64,000 nt of DNA from SKVR01 sp037441525 (GCA_037441525.1 JBBISA010000011.1:1-64000), one strand, 5' to 3'. Shown: positions 28,237 through 38,836, counted from the stretch's first letter. Notes: generated from the sequence alone by a model not told the origin. A program made the numbers and translations.

Positions 28237-30762
28237 ATGATTAAAAATTTACTAAAGAACGCTATAGTGTTGATTTTTATTCTTGTATTTCAAACACTAA
28301 CTGCTCAGATACCTGAAGGGGGAGCGCAATTGAATGCCACCACCGGCACTACCTTCCAGAGAATTGGCGGTGGGACACTCACCACAGTATCTGTAACAGG
28401 TCAATCATTCACCACAGCATTGCGAATGGTTACAGGCAGCCCTATGAACAATGCATGGGACTCGCAAATCCGTTTTCCGGCCGTAGCCGGAATAGCTTCA
28501 AACGACGTTATCCTGGTAGCCTTCTGGGCACGTACCATTTCGACACAGGTTGAAACCGGTGAGGGCCAACTGATTGTGGTCATTGAGAATAATTCAACCT
28601 ATGCGAAAGAGATATACCAGCAAGTTAACATAGGCGCTGACTGGAAACAGTATTTTGCCCCGGTAAAAGTGGTTTCGACATTGGCATCTAATCAGGTTTC
28701 CTATGCCTTTTTTACTGGTTTTGCTAACCAAACCATCGAAATTGCAGATGTTAAATATCTGAACTACAAAAACACCCTTACTCTTGAAGCACTTCCAGTA
28801 ACAGAGATAACCTATATAGGCCAGGCCCCCGACGCCCCCTGGCGCCAGCCAGCACAGGAAAGGATCAGTCTTTACAGGAAAGGTACTGTTACTTTCCTTG
28901 TAGTAGATGAGAATGGAGTACCTGTACCCGATGCAGAGCTTTCCATTGAAATGACCCGGCACCAGTTTGGATTTGGCACTGCTATTCCCGCCTCAAGATT
29001 TCTCACCAATGCTACCTTCAGAAATAAGGTGTATGAACTATTCAACGAGGTTGTTTTTGAAAACGATCTGAAATGGACCAATTTCAATCCGGCATCAACC
29101 CTGAACCTCCGCAATTCTCTCGACTCCCTTGAAAAACGCAACATCCCAGTTCGCGGACATACTGTTGTATGGCCTGCATGGCGATGGCTGCCTACCTGGC
29201 TAAGGCAATATGAAACCGACCCGGTTGCCCTGCGCATGTTTGTTGAAAAGCGCATTGAAGAAGTAGTAACCTTTGGCAAGGGGAGGCTGGTGGATTGGGA
29301 TGTGCTCAATGAACCCTACTCCGAAAAAGACCTGATGACCATTTTGGGCAACGATGTAATGGCCGACTGGTTTAAACGGACCCGAATCTATGACCGAGGA
29401 GTAAAACTTTATATTAACGATTATGCCATACTGAGTGGCGGCGGTTACAACCAGGTAAAACAAGACTTCTATTTCAACCTGGTTAAACAAATAGACAATC
29501 AGGGTGGCCAAATTGACGGCATAGGTTTTCAGGGCCACTTTGGCGGCGATCTTACCTCAGTGCAGAAGGTTTATGATATTATTGACCGCTATGCCGCCTT
29601 AGGTAAGGAGATTAAAATTACCGAACATGATATAAATGTTACCCAACGTGCTGTGCAGGCCGATTATACCCGCGATTTTATGACCATAGTGTTCAGCCAT
29701 CCTTCAGTTAAGTCATTTCTTTTCTGGGGTTTCTGGGAAAGCAGCCACTGGATGCCCAATGCAGCCTTTTATAATGCCGACTGGAGCATTCGCCCCCATG
29801 GCGAAATGTATAAAGAAATGGTGTTTAACCAATGGTGGACGCCAAAAACAGAGCTTGCCACCGATGATGAAGGGATAGCTGGGGCCGAAGGTTTCCTGGG
29901 TACCTATAAATACACCCTCACTGTTGAAGGTGCAGAACGAACCGGCACCTTTACCATTGAAAATTCGAACCACTCTGAAGCAGGAAACCCAATCATCCTG
30001 TCGCTTGATGCGTCTGTTCCTGAACAGATAAAGGTTACCGCCGCCAAACCAGGGGTACTTTGCGAAGGGGAGACCATTATACTCAGCGCACCGGTTGTAG
30101 AAGGCTTTGAATATGCCTGGTATCGCAATGAGGAGGTGCTTGCAGAAACCAACTCAACTTTGGAAACAGGAATCGCAGGCGCTTATAAAGCAGTAATGAC
30201 CAAAGGGGATGTAACCCTGGAATCACCTGCCTTTGAAGTAGTTGTAAATCCCATCCCTGAAGCATCAATCGCAGTAACAGGCCAGTTGGCATTTTGTCCA
30301 GGGGGTTCGGTGAAACTTACCGCCAATGCCGGGACAGAACTTACCTACGACTGGATGCGCAACAACGTAAAAATTCAGGGGTCAGTATCAACTTTAGTTG
30401 CAAAGACTGCCGGTACATACACTCTCGTAACTCATGCCAAGGGTTGCAAAGCAGTTTCAGAACCTGTTGTGGTTCAGGTTTACGATGCCAACGACGAGCA
30501 ATGCACCATCGGCATTTTCGAAAATAATGAGAGCGTTCGCATTTATCCCAACCCCTTCAGGGAATCTTTTACCCTTGAAATTCCCTACCATTTACCAAAC
30601 GGTATCATTGAAGTGTATAATACCGTTGGCCAGAGGGTATTTGTTTCCGAAATGTCGGCCACCGAAACTCAATACCGTATCCCGGTAAGTGAGCCCGGAT
30701 TTTATACCGTAAAGTTGAGTAATAATGAGGGAAGCAGAACCTTCAGAATTGTAGGAAATTAA
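28237..30762 (+). CDS. T9SS-exported GH10 endo-xylanase-like enzyme
   Basis: 841-aa secreted hydrolase. Signal peptide (about 1-23), then a CBM4/9-like jelly roll (about 25-180). The GH10 catalytic barrel (about 195-535) opens with an RHQFGFGTAI segment and has acid/base Glu359 in DWDVLNEP and nucleophile Glu463 in KITEHDI. Two Ig-like domains (about 590-755) precede a T9SS type-A tail with VRIYPNPF. GH10 enzymes typically cut beta-1,4-xylan; NEP rather than the usual NEA and TEHD rather than TELD are minor variants. First gene of a tight operon: GH5 starts 17 bp downstream. Its presence beside GH16 and CBM6 proteins may mean that the locus targets mixed cell-wall polysaccharides rather than laminarin alone. 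Confidence 0.85.
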   Translation: MIKNLLKNAIVLIFILVFQTLTAQIPEGGAQLNATTGTTFQRIGGGTLTTVSVTGQSFTTALRMVTGSPMNNAWDSQIRFPAVAGIASNDVILVAFWARTISTQVETGEGQLIVVIENNSTYAKEIYQQVNIGADWKQYFAPVKVVSTLASNQVSYAFFTGFANQTIEIADVKYLNYKNTLTLEALPVTEITYIGQAPDAPWRQPAQERISLYRKGTVTFLVVDENGVPVPDAELSIEMTRHQFGFGTAIPASRFLTNATFRNKVYELFNEVVFENDLKWTNFNPASTLNLRNSLDSLEKRNIPVRGHTVVWPAWRWLPTWLRQYETDPVALRMFVEKRIEEVVTFGKGRLVDWDVLNEPYSEKDLMTILGNDVMADWFKRTRIYDRGVKLYINDYAILSGGGYNQVKQDFYFNLVKQIDNQGGQIDGIGFQGHFGGDLTSVQKVYDIIDRYAALGKEIKITEHDINVTQRAVQADYTRDFMTIVFSHPSVKSFLFWGFWESSHWMPNAAFYNADWSIRPHGEMYKEMVFNQWWTPKTELATDDEGIAGAEGFLGTYKYTLTVEGAERTGTFTIENSNHSEAGNPIILSLDASVPEQIKVTAAKPGVLCEGETIILSAPVVEGFEYAWYRNEEVLAETNSTLETGIAGAYKAVMTKGDVTLESPAFEVVVNPIPEASIAVTGQLAFCPGGSVKLTANAGTELTYDWMRNNVKIQGSVSTLVAKTAGTYTLVTHAKGCKAVSEPVVVQVYDANDEQCTIGIFENNESVRIYPNPFRESFTLEIPYHLPNGIIEVYNTVGQRVFVSEMSATETQYRIPVSEPGFYTVKLSNNEGSRTFRIVGN

Positions 30763-30779
30763 TCTAATAAAACCTAAGA

Positions 30780-33509
30780 ATGAAAAATCTGAAATATTTT
30801 CAGCTCACAATTGTATTGTCCTTACTTTTCGTAATAACCACATCGGCACAGGGATTTCTTCATTGCAACGGAAGGTATATTTACGATGGAAATGGCAATG
30901 AAGTAATATTGCGCGGTAAAGGCACCGGCAACTGGATGCTGCAGGAAGGCTATATGATGCAAACATCAGGAGTGGCCAATACACAGCATGAATTCAGGGC
31001 AAAGCTTATCGCAACCATAGGTGAAGAAAAAACAGACCAGTTTTACGACAAATGGCTGGAAAACCATTTTACCCGCACAGATGTAGACTCCATGAAATCA
31101 TGGGGATTCAACAGTGTAAGGGTGGCCATGCACTACAAGTGGTTTACCCCACCCATTGAACAAGAACCGGTTCCCGGCGAAATAACCTGGATTGAAAGGG
31201 GTTTTGTAATGATAGATTCACTATTGGATTGGTGCGGTGACAATAAAATGTATCTGATACTCGATCTGCATGGTGCACCTGGTGGTCAGGGGAAGGATGC
31301 TGCTATTTCGGATTACGATCCCACCAAACCATCGCTCTGGGAAAGCCAGGCCAACAAGGACAAAACCATTGCCCTGTGGCGCAAACTGGCCCAACGGTAT
31401 GCCAATGAGCCATGGATTGGGGGTTACGACCTTATAAACGAAACCAACTGGACCTTCCCTGAAGGCAATAATTCCCAGCTTCGAAAACTCATGGTTGATA
31501 TTACTGCCGCCATTCGCGAGGTTGACCAGAACCACATAATTTTTGTGGAAGGAAACGGCTTTGCCAACGATTTCAGTGGCATGACCCCACCCTGGGACGA
31601 CAATATGTCTTATAGTTTTCATAAATACTGGACTTATAACACCCAGGAATCCATCAACTTTGCCATAAACCTGCGCAATCAGCATAATGTTCCTATCTGG
31701 CTGGGCGAAACCGGTGAGAACTCCAATGTATGGTTTACCAGCCTTATTGCGCTGGCCGAGAAAAATCGAATTGGCTGGGCAATGTGGCCGGTAAAAAAAC
31801 CCGGAATCAACAACCCACTCAGGGTAATTGTACCTGCTGCATACACCAACCTTATCAATTACTGGAAAGGCACAGCCACTAATCCCGGTGTTGATGCAGC
31901 CTTTGCCGCTGTAATGCAGTTTGCAGAAAATCATCGTATTGAAAATTGCGTTTTCCAGAAAGATGTTGTAGATGCAATGATCAGACAGCCCCATACTAAC
32001 GAAACCATTCCCTTTACCCTTTTTGATGTTGGAGAGCCCGTTTTTGCCACCGACTACAACCTGGGGCGCAGTGGATATGCATACTGGGATACCGATTCAG
32101 CAAATTTTCATCTCAACACCAATACTTATGTAAACTGGAACCAGGGATGGGCCTATCGTAACGATGGTGTGGATATACAAACCTGCACCGATACCGACGT
32201 AAATAATGGATTTAATGTAGGATGGACCAATACTGGAGAATGGATGGAATACACAGTTGTTTCAGATATTCAGGCAGCTTTCAGGCTGCGGGTGCGCTCT
32301 GCATCGGGAGGCAGTGGATCGAAGATCCGGCTGGAAGCCAACGGAACACCTATTTCGCAGGTACTTACTCTCCCCGGGAGTGGTGCGTGGCAATCATGGC
32401 GGTCAGACAATTTTCAGGGTATTATTTTGGAAAAAGGGGTTAACAAAATCAAATTCATATTTGAACAAGGAGGTTCCAATCTCAACTACTTCATGTTTCT
32501 TGATCCCGTAGAAACCTCTGCTGTACCTTTCAGAAATCTATACGCCTACTCATCGGTTGATGGGCGCACAGTAACCCTGGTTCTGAACAAACCTGTTACA
32601 ACCCCTGAAGGTACCGGACTCTCCCCGGGGTTTTCTTTAACCTGCAACAACGAACCCTTCGAAATAAAATCCATAACCATTGATCCAAGCAATACCCGGG
32701 TCATCAGATTCGAACTAAACAATGCCCTGTTTTTTGGTGGTATAATAAGGCTTTCTTACAACGGGCAAACTTTTTTTCACAATGAGGAGAATCTTGAGAA
32801 CTTCACCAACCTTATTGTTACCAATAATCTGCCTGTAAGATTTACCTTACCAGCGCGGGTGCAGGCTGAGGATTTTGCCGTAAACTTCGGTATGGTGAGC
32901 GAAACATGCACCGATACAGGCGGTGGGCTTAATATGGGTTATGCCAACCCTGGTGATTATCTCGATTACAGGGTACATGTTCCCAACGCCGGCAATTATA
33001 CCATCAACTTCAGGGTAGCCACAATAAGAGCATCGAGCCAGCTTACGGTAATGGTTGAATCTGGAAACACCTTTTCTGAAGTGGGTACCCTCACCATTAC
33101 ACCAACTGGGGGTTGGCAAACCTGGGCAACATTGCCCCTGAATGTAACCCTTCCGCAGGGGCGTTATACTTTGCGGTTGTTTATCAGATCAGGAGAGTTC
33201 AACATTAACTGGTTTCAGGTGAATACATCAACGGTTGATGTGGAAAAGATTCCTGAAAAAACCTTCAGGCTGGCCCCCAATCCTGTGAGCGACCAGGCAG
33301 TTCTTTATGCTCCTGAAACAGGCATTTCACCCAATCAGGTTGCCATATACAATATGATGGGGCAGCAGGTTCTATTGCAGGAATATTTACAAGGTATAAC
33401 CGAAAAACTTGCTGTTGGACATCTGAAACAGGGCATTTATATTGTAGTTCTGAAAAGAGACATGATGCCCCTGTACTCATCCAAAATGATCATTCAGAAA
33501 AATGATTAA
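30780..33509 (+). CDS. T9SS-exported GH5-type glycanase with two CBM6 domains
   Basis: 909 aa. Signal peptide ending near TSAQG, then a GH5-like barrel (about 25-385) beginning LHCNGRYIYDGNGNEVILRG. The acid/base is Glu221 in DLINETNW and the nucleophile Glu310 in WLGETGEN. Two CBM6-type modules follow, at about 410-575 (TNTGEWMEYTV) and about 690-820 (YANPGDYLDYRV); these are the typical GExxxY binding-face signatures. A T9SS type-A tail begins RLAPNPVSD. CBM6 commonly binds xylan or beta-1,3-glucan. The exact GH5 subfamily and substrate are not assigned. It lies between GH10 and GH16 in one operon with spacings of 17 and 27 bp. Confidence 0.85.
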   Translation: MKNLKYFQLTIVLSLLFVITTSAQGFLHCNGRYIYDGNGNEVILRGKGTGNWMLQEGYMMQTSGVANTQHEFRAKLIATIGEEKTDQFYDKWLENHFTRTDVDSMKSWGFNSVRVAMHYKWFTPPIEQEPVPGEITWIERGFVMIDSLLDWCGDNKMYLILDLHGAPGGQGKDAAISDYDPTKPSLWESQANKDKTIALWRKLAQRYANEPWIGGYDLINETNWTFPEGNNSQLRKLMVDITAAIREVDQNHIIFVEGNGFANDFSGMTPPWDDNMSYSFHKYWTYNTQESINFAINLRNQHNVPIWLGETGENSNVWFTSLIALAEKNRIGWAMWPVKKPGINNPLRVIVPAAYTNLINYWKGTATNPGVDAAFAAVMQFAENHRIENCVFQKDVVDAMIRQPHTNETIPFTLFDVGEPVFATDYNLGRSGYAYWDTDSANFHLNTNTYVNWNQGWAYRNDGVDIQTCTDTDVNNGFNVGWTNTGEWMEYTVVSDIQAAFRLRVRSASGGSGSKIRLEANGTPISQVLTLPGSGAWQSWRSDNFQGIILEKGVNKIKFIFEQGGSNLNYFMFLDPVETSAVPFRNLYAYSSVDGRTVTLVLNKPVTTPEGTGLSPGFSLTCNNEPFEIKSITIDPSNTRVIRFELNNALFFGGIIRLSYNGQTFFHNEENLENFTNLIVTNNLPVRFTLPARVQAEDFAVNFGMVSETCTDTGGGLNMGYANPGDYLDYRVHVPNAGNYTINFRVATIRASSQLTVMVESGNTFSEVGTLTITPTGGWQTWATLPLNVTLPQGRYTLRLFIRSGEFNINWFQVNTSTVDVEKIPEKTFRLAPNPVSDQAVLYAPETGISPNQVAIYNMMGQQVLLQEYLQGITEKLAVGHLKQGIYIVVLKRDMMPLYSSKMIIQKND

Positions 33510-33536
33510 AAACATAACCCAAAGCCTATATCCGCC

Positions 33537-35552
33537 ATGAAAAAAAGCTTGCCATTACTTTTCATGTTCCTGTTTCTGCTTTTCCCCTGGCAGTTGCGCT
33601 CCCAATGCTGGGAACTAATCTGGGCCGAAGAGTTTGATTATACTGGTTTTCCCGACTCAAGCATCTGGAGTTTTGAAGTGGGTGGTGATGGCTGGGGGAA
33701 CAACGAACTGCAATATTACAAAGCCAATGACCAGGACAACTCGTGGGTGAAAGATGGGAAACTAACAATAAGGGCCATCAATGAATCGTTTGGCGGACGC
33801 AACTATACTTCGGCACGTATTGTAACCCGCGACAAATTCAGCGTGCAATATGGCAAAATTGAGGCCCGAATAAAACTTCCCTTTGGGCAAGGTATCTGGC
33901 CTGCTTTCTGGGGTCTGGGGCAGAACCATGCAAAGGCAGGTTGGCCGGCCTGTGGCGAGATAGACATAATGGAAATGATTGGCGGCACCAACCGCGACAA
34001 TCAGGTACATGGCACTTTGCATTGGGATAACAATGGCTCCCATGCATCGTATGGTGGCAGTTATCGTTTGCCATCGGGTATATTTGCCGATGATTTTTAT
34101 CGTTTCTCCATTGTATGGACACCCCAGTACATTCGTTGGTATGTGAATGATATTCAATTTCATGTTACAGATATACGACCGGCTGGTCTCAGTGAGTTTC
34201 ACCAGGATTTCTTCCTTATCCTGAATCTTGCGGTGGGGGGCAACTGGCCCGGGGCTCCCAACGCTTCAACCATCTTCCCGCAAGTTCTCGATGTTGACTA
34301 TATCAGGGTTTACAAAAATAGCAGTTCCATAGTAAATGAAGTGCCTGTAAAAGGAATAGCAGAAATGCCCGGGAAGGCAGAAAACATCGAATTTTCATTG
34401 CCCGCAATACCACACTGGAGCTACCAGTGGGTGGTTCCTGCTGATGCAAGGATCGTTTCGGGCCAGGGTACCGAAAAAGTAACTGTTACCTGGGGTTGCT
34501 CCCCGGGCCAAATAAAGTGCCTTGTTACCGGGGAATGTGCCACGTGGGAGTTTAAAAAAAATGTGGAAGTAAAAACCACTATAACCGGCCCCATGTTTAT
34601 TGCCGAAAACCAGAAAGGGGTTAGGCTGCAAACCCCTGCTATGGCCCAAACCACCTTCAACTGGATAATACCCAACGATGCTGCCATAGTGCAGGGAAAC
34701 CAAACCAACTCCATAAGCGTTGACTGGGGTACTTCATTTGAAGATGTGATACTGCAAACCGAAAATGAATGTGGCCTTACCCAAGCCACCTTTAAAGTAG
34801 TAAAAGCCGGACAGTACCCATTTCCTGATATTTACACCCCCCACCCTATTCCTGGCATGATTGAATCGGTAAATTTTGATTATGGCGGCAGAAACGTTTC
34901 ATGGTTCGATTCAACCAATGGTAACCAGGGCAACGGCCCCAGGGCGGATACCGATGTAGACACCCAATACAGCGACAATGGCCAGCCCAATGTAGGCTGG
35001 ATAACCAATGGTGAATGGCTGGAGTATTCAGTAAAAGTTAAAACCGAAGGATATTACCGGGTAGATATGCGATTGGCCACAGCCAATGCAACGGGTGGCC
35101 CGTTTTCACTCAGGTTCAACAGCAATAACAAAATAACCGGTATCATCATTAACAATACCGGCGGATGGGCCAGTTTTGTAACCCGAACAGTAGGAACCAT
35201 CTATCTTACCCCCGAAGACACCCTGATGCGGTTGCATTTTAATACCGGTGGTTTCAATCTGGGCAGAATTACCCTCACCCACGATCCTGTTTATGGCGTT
35301 GAATCAACTGGGGCGACAAAGGCTGTCATTTTTCCCAATCCGGCAAAAAGTTCCATAGTCATCCAACATGATGTACCCCTTGCAGCCATTACTATAACCG
35401 ATATTACAGGTAAAATAATGGTAAGGGAGACAGGACTTTCGGCCACATCATACCCCATTGCAACAGATTTGTGGTGGCAGGGAATATACCTGTTAAAACT
35501 GGAAACCCTTCAGGGGGCTACCGAGTTTCACAGGTTTGTGAAAATGGATTAA
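33537..35552 (+). CDS. T9SS-exported GH16 laminarinase-like enzyme with CBM6
   Basis: 671 aa. Signal peptide, then a GH16 beta-jelly-roll (about 22-265) that starts WELIWAEEFDY and carries the catalytic signature GEIDIMEMIGG with nucleophile Glu141 and acid/base Glu146. The bulged ExDxxE form is that of GH16_3-like beta-1,3-glucanases. Two PKD-like repeats (about 275-425) and one CBM6 (about 445-585, NGEWLEYSV) come before the T9SS type-A tail VIFPNPAKSS. It should cleave internal beta-1,3-glucan bonds (laminarin type) at the cell surface. Third gene of the operon with GH10 and GH5. The SSS carrier follows after 129 bp. Confidence 0.9.
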   Translation: MKKSLPLLFMFLFLLFPWQLRSQCWELIWAEEFDYTGFPDSSIWSFEVGGDGWGNNELQYYKANDQDNSWVKDGKLTIRAINESFGGRNYTSARIVTRDKFSVQYGKIEARIKLPFGQGIWPAFWGLGQNHAKAGWPACGEIDIMEMIGGTNRDNQVHGTLHWDNNGSHASYGGSYRLPSGIFADDFYRFSIVWTPQYIRWYVNDIQFHVTDIRPAGLSEFHQDFFLILNLAVGGNWPGAPNASTIFPQVLDVDYIRVYKNSSSIVNEVPVKGIAEMPGKAENIEFSLPAIPHWSYQWVVPADARIVSGQGTEKVTVTWGCSPGQIKCLVTGECATWEFKKNVEVKTTITGPMFIAENQKGVRLQTPAMAQTTFNWIIPNDAAIVQGNQTNSISVDWGTSFEDVILQTENECGLTQATFKVVKAGQYPFPDIYTPHPIPGMIESVNFDYGGRNVSWFDSTNGNQGNGPRADTDVDTQYSDNGQPNVGWITNGEWLEYSVKVKTEGYYRVDMRLATANATGGPFSLRFNSNNKITGIIINNTGGWASFVTRTVGTIYLTPEDTLMRLHFNTGGFNLGRITLTHDPVYGVESTGATKAVIFPNPAKSSIVIQHDVPLAAITITDITGKIMVRETGLSATSYPIATDLWWQGIYLLKLETLQGATEFHRFVKMD

Positions 35553-35681
35553 GGTATTTTGACTTTTATTTATACTTTTAGGCAGTTTTTGCATTTTGTC
35601 CCTTCGGTGCTGAACTGATGAGATGAAATATATAGATAACCAGTAACATCAACCTTCTCAAACCACCAAACCACCCTTGCT

Positions 35682-37523
35682 ATGATACTTCAAACCATCG
35701 ACTGGATCATTGTATTGTTATTTTTCATTGTTCTGCTTACCATTGGCTTTCTGGCATCGCGGCAGGCAGGTAAAAGCACCACCAACTTTTTTCTTTCGGG
35801 CCGCAGCATGCCCTGGTGGTTACTGGGTGTGAGTATGGTGGCTACCACCTTCTCAGCCGATACTCCCAACCTGGTGACCGACATGGTACGTACGGGCGGG
35901 GTGGCCAGCAACTGGCTGTGGTGGGCGTTTCTGCTCACAGGAATGCTTACTGTGTTTGTTTATGCCAAATTATGGAACCGCTCAAAAGTAATGACCGACC
36001 TTGAATTTTACGAACTGCGCTATAGTGGAAAAACGGCGGCTTTTCTGCGGGGCTTCAGGGCAATATACCTGGGATTCTTTTTCAATGTAATGGTGATAGC
36101 CAGTGTATCGCTGGCATTTATAAAAATAGCCGGGGTTATGCTGGGGCTGCAACCCGCCCCGGCACTTATTATTGCTGCTGTTATCGTGGTGTTCTACAGC
36201 GGATTGGGAGGGTTGAAATCTATCCTTTGGACCGATCTGTTTCAATTCAGCTTTGCTATGTTCGGAGCAGTGATAGCCGCTGTGTATATTACCCGGTCGC
36301 CTGAAGTGGGCGGATTGCAACAATTGTTTTCCCATCCTGCCGTTGCTGATAAACTATCCTTTATTCCTTCGCTGTCGCAGCCCGAAATCTTTCTGAGTAT
36401 TTTCCTTATCCCCCTGGCTGTACAATGGTGGGCTGCATGGTATCCAGGCGCTGAACCGGGCGGTGGCGGTTATGTTGCCCAGCGTATGTTATCGGCAAAG
36501 AATGAAAATCATGCAGTGGGAGCTACCTTGCTGTTCAACTTTTTTCATTACGCACTTCGACCCTGGCCATGGATTGTCGTGGGTCTGGCATCGCTCATCA
36601 TCTTTCCTGACATACAATCGATGGTTGACCGTTTCCCCGAAGTATCAAAGCAATACATCCAAAATGACTTTGCCTACCCGGCCATGCTGCGCGAGTTTTT
36701 GCCGGCCGGTTTACTGGGCCTGGTTGTTGCATCGCTCATTGCGGCTTATATGTCAACCACGGCATCGCAGCTAAATTGGGGCTCATCGTACCTGGTGAAT
36801 GATTTTTATGCCCGGTTTTATAACCCCAATGCCACTGAAAAGCAAAAAGTAACCTTCGGACGTTTCAGCACAGTTATACTAATGATATTCTCGGTTTTAT
36901 TGGCCCTGGTTCTGCAAAACGCTTTGCAGGCATTTCAGTATATGCTGATGATTGGTGCCGGAACCGGACTAATTTATATTCTCAGATGGTTCTGGTGGCG
37001 CATCAATGCCTGGAGTGAACTGTCGGCCATGGTTGGTGCAGCAGTATTCTCCATTATTTTTATCCTTATAGAAAATTTTGGTATGACCCGAGGTGCTGAT
37101 GGCTCTCTTGATGTAATGGGTATAGGCACCACTGCGGCTTACTGGAATATTATAAAATTTACCGGGGTGGTGTTTCTTACATCAACCACCTGGATTGTGG
37201 TTACCTTTCTTACGCCCCCGGTAAAAGAGGAAACTCTACGCAATTTTTATCGCAAAATACGCCCCGGCGGCCCCGGATGGAAAGCAGTTGTGGAACGCGC
37301 CCGGGCTGAAAACGTTGAGTTGGTTAAGGAGAGTGACCTAAGGTGGGATGTACCCACGGGTATTTTGTGTATGATCCTGGGGTGCATAACCATTTACAGC
37401 ATCCTGTTTGCCATTGGCAATATATTGTATGGAAACCTTGGACAGACCCTTATATTTACCGGTCTTACTATTGCAGCTGCACTTTTACTGATAAAAAGCT
37501 GGAAAAGACTTCGCTCGAAATAG
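35682..37523 (+). CDS. sodium:solute symporter (SSS family)
   Basis: 613-aa inner-membrane carrier with about 13-14 hydrophobic helices, LeuT-fold SSS family. Typical segments are FLSGRSMPWWLLGVSMVAT (TM2 region, sodium site) and the GLLGLVVASLIAAYMSTTAS stretch. Members move sugars, sialic acid, proline and similar solutes with sodium. Position between the secreted glycanases and a sugar-kinase-like gene (31 bp downstream) makes a sugar or oligosaccharide the likely cargo (inference). Confidence 0.88.
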   Translation: MILQTIDWIIVLLFFIVLLTIGFLASRQAGKSTTNFFLSGRSMPWWLLGVSMVATTFSADTPNLVTDMVRTGGVASNWLWWAFLLTGMLTVFVYAKLWNRSKVMTDLEFYELRYSGKTAAFLRGFRAIYLGFFFNVMVIASVSLAFIKIAGVMLGLQPAPALIIAAVIVVFYSGLGGLKSILWTDLFQFSFAMFGAVIAAVYITRSPEVGGLQQLFSHPAVADKLSFIPSLSQPEIFLSIFLIPLAVQWWAAWYPGAEPGGGGYVAQRMLSAKNENHAVGATLLFNFFHYALRPWPWIVVGLASLIIFPDIQSMVDRFPEVSKQYIQNDFAYPAMLREFLPAGLLGLVVASLIAAYMSTTASQLNWGSSYLVNDFYARFYNPNATEKQKVTFGRFSTVILMIFSVLLALVLQNALQAFQYMLMIGAGTGLIYILRWFWWRINAWSELSAMVGAAVFSIIFILIENFGMTRGADGSLDVMGIGTTAAYWNIIKFTGVVFLTSTTWIVVTFLTPPVKEETLRNFYRKIRPGGPGWKAVVERARAENVELVKESDLRWDVPTGILCMILGCITIYSILFAIGNILYGNLGQTLIFTGLTIAAALLLIKSWKRLRSK

Positions 37524-37554
37524 ACAGGTTTTCCCATCTTATTATCCTGATATT

Positions 37555-38655
37555 ATGAACATTGTTGACCCGGCAGCTATTGCAGGAAAATTCAATTTTG
37601 CCGGTTCTGTTACCGATGTGGCACCCCTTGGCTCAGGTCATATACACAAAACCTGGCTCATAAAAACCAGTTTCCAAAAACATCCCGGGTATATCCTTCA
37701 ACAGATAAACCACAAAGTTTTCCCTCATGTGGAAGAAATGATGAGCAACATTGTACGGGTTATCCGATATTTAAGGGAGAAATCTCCAAAAGGGAGCATA
37801 AATAGCGTTCTTGAGATAATCCCAACGGCAAATGGTGGCAGTTTTCTCAAAGATGAAAAGGGGTTTTACTGGAGAATGTACGACAAAATTGACCCCGGAA
37901 TTAGTTACGATATTGTACCTGATGCCAAAATTGCTTATGAGGCAGGCCTTGCATTTGGTTATTTTATTGCACGATTGGTTGACTTCCCTGCTAACAGTCT
38001 TTTCCCGGTTATACCCCGGTTCCATTCCCTTCAATGGCGGCATGAGCAACTCACCCAGGCAGTAAATGAAAACTTCGCCAAAAGGGTGAGCAGGGTTGAA
38101 AATCAATTGGAAATGGCTGACGAATTTTACCAGAAACTGGCCGGAATTTCTGAAATAGGGATCAATGCCATACTTCCTTACAGGGTTACCCACAACGATA
38201 CCAAACTCAACAATGTATTATTCGACCATGAGGGCAATGCTGTATGTGTTATAGACCTCGATACGGTAATGCCTGGCCTGGTGTTGTATGATTTTGGAGA
38301 CACCATCAGAACCGCTGCCAATACCGCGCCTGAAGATGAGCCCAACCATGACAAAATCCGATTTAATCTTTCAGTATTTGAAGCCTTTAGCAGGGGATTC
38401 ATCAAGAAAACATTACAGTTTCTCACTCCATTGGAAAAGGAAACCCTGGTATATGGCGGCCAATATATGACCCTGATCATGGCTATACGCTTTTTGACTG
38501 ATCATTTGAATGGAGATGTATATTATCCCATCCGTTTCCCGGAACATAACCTTGTGCGGTGCAAAGCCCACTTAAGATTGCTCAGGCTAATGGAAGCCCA
38601 GCATCAGCGATGCCGCGAAATTCATGAAACTATTTTTGATGAATTAAAGGGGTAA
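37555..38655 (+). CDS. NahK-like sugar 1-kinase (aminoglycoside phosphotransferase fold)
   Basis: 366-aa APH/choline-kinase-fold enzyme most like N-acetylhexosamine 1-kinase. The catalytic loop is THNDTKLNNVLFD (near residue 212) and the metal-binding Asp lies in VIDLDTVMPGL, followed by YDFGDTIRTAA. These spellings closely follow the NahK subgroup, which phosphorylates GlcNAc/GalNAc at the anomeric position. The expected product is a sugar 1-phosphate. In this operon it probably acts on the sugar brought in by the SSS carrier; glucose, GlcNAc or another hexose cannot be told apart from sequence. Last gene of the run. No strong terminator is seen in the 180 bp before the convergent modC. Confidence 0.82.
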   Translation: MNIVDPAAIAGKFNFAGSVTDVAPLGSGHIHKTWLIKTSFQKHPGYILQQINHKVFPHVEEMMSNIVRVIRYLREKSPKGSINSVLEIIPTANGGSFLKDEKGFYWRMYDKIDPGISYDIVPDAKIAYEAGLAFGYFIARLVDFPANSLFPVIPRFHSLQWRHEQLTQAVNENFAKRVSRVENQLEMADEFYQKLAGISEIGINAILPYRVTHNDTKLNNVLFDHEGNAVCVIDLDTVMPGLVLYDFGDTIRTAANTAPEDEPNHDKIRFNLSVFEAFSRGFIKKTLQFLTPLEKETLVYGGQYMTLIMAIRFLTDHLNGDVYYPIRFPEHNLVRCKAHLRLLRLMEAQHQRCREIHETIFDELKG

Positions 38656-38836
38656 ACCAATGTCGCCGAGATTAATCAGGCATAGTAATAAAACGGCGAA
38701 TTGAACACTGAAACAATATTATGCATTGCAACCTGAAAAGAGAATAAAGACTTACACCTGATTAACTACCATACAACATAAATTTAACCCAAATAAAACT
38801 GATCGTCAAAACATGACTTTCGAAATTGTAGATTTC

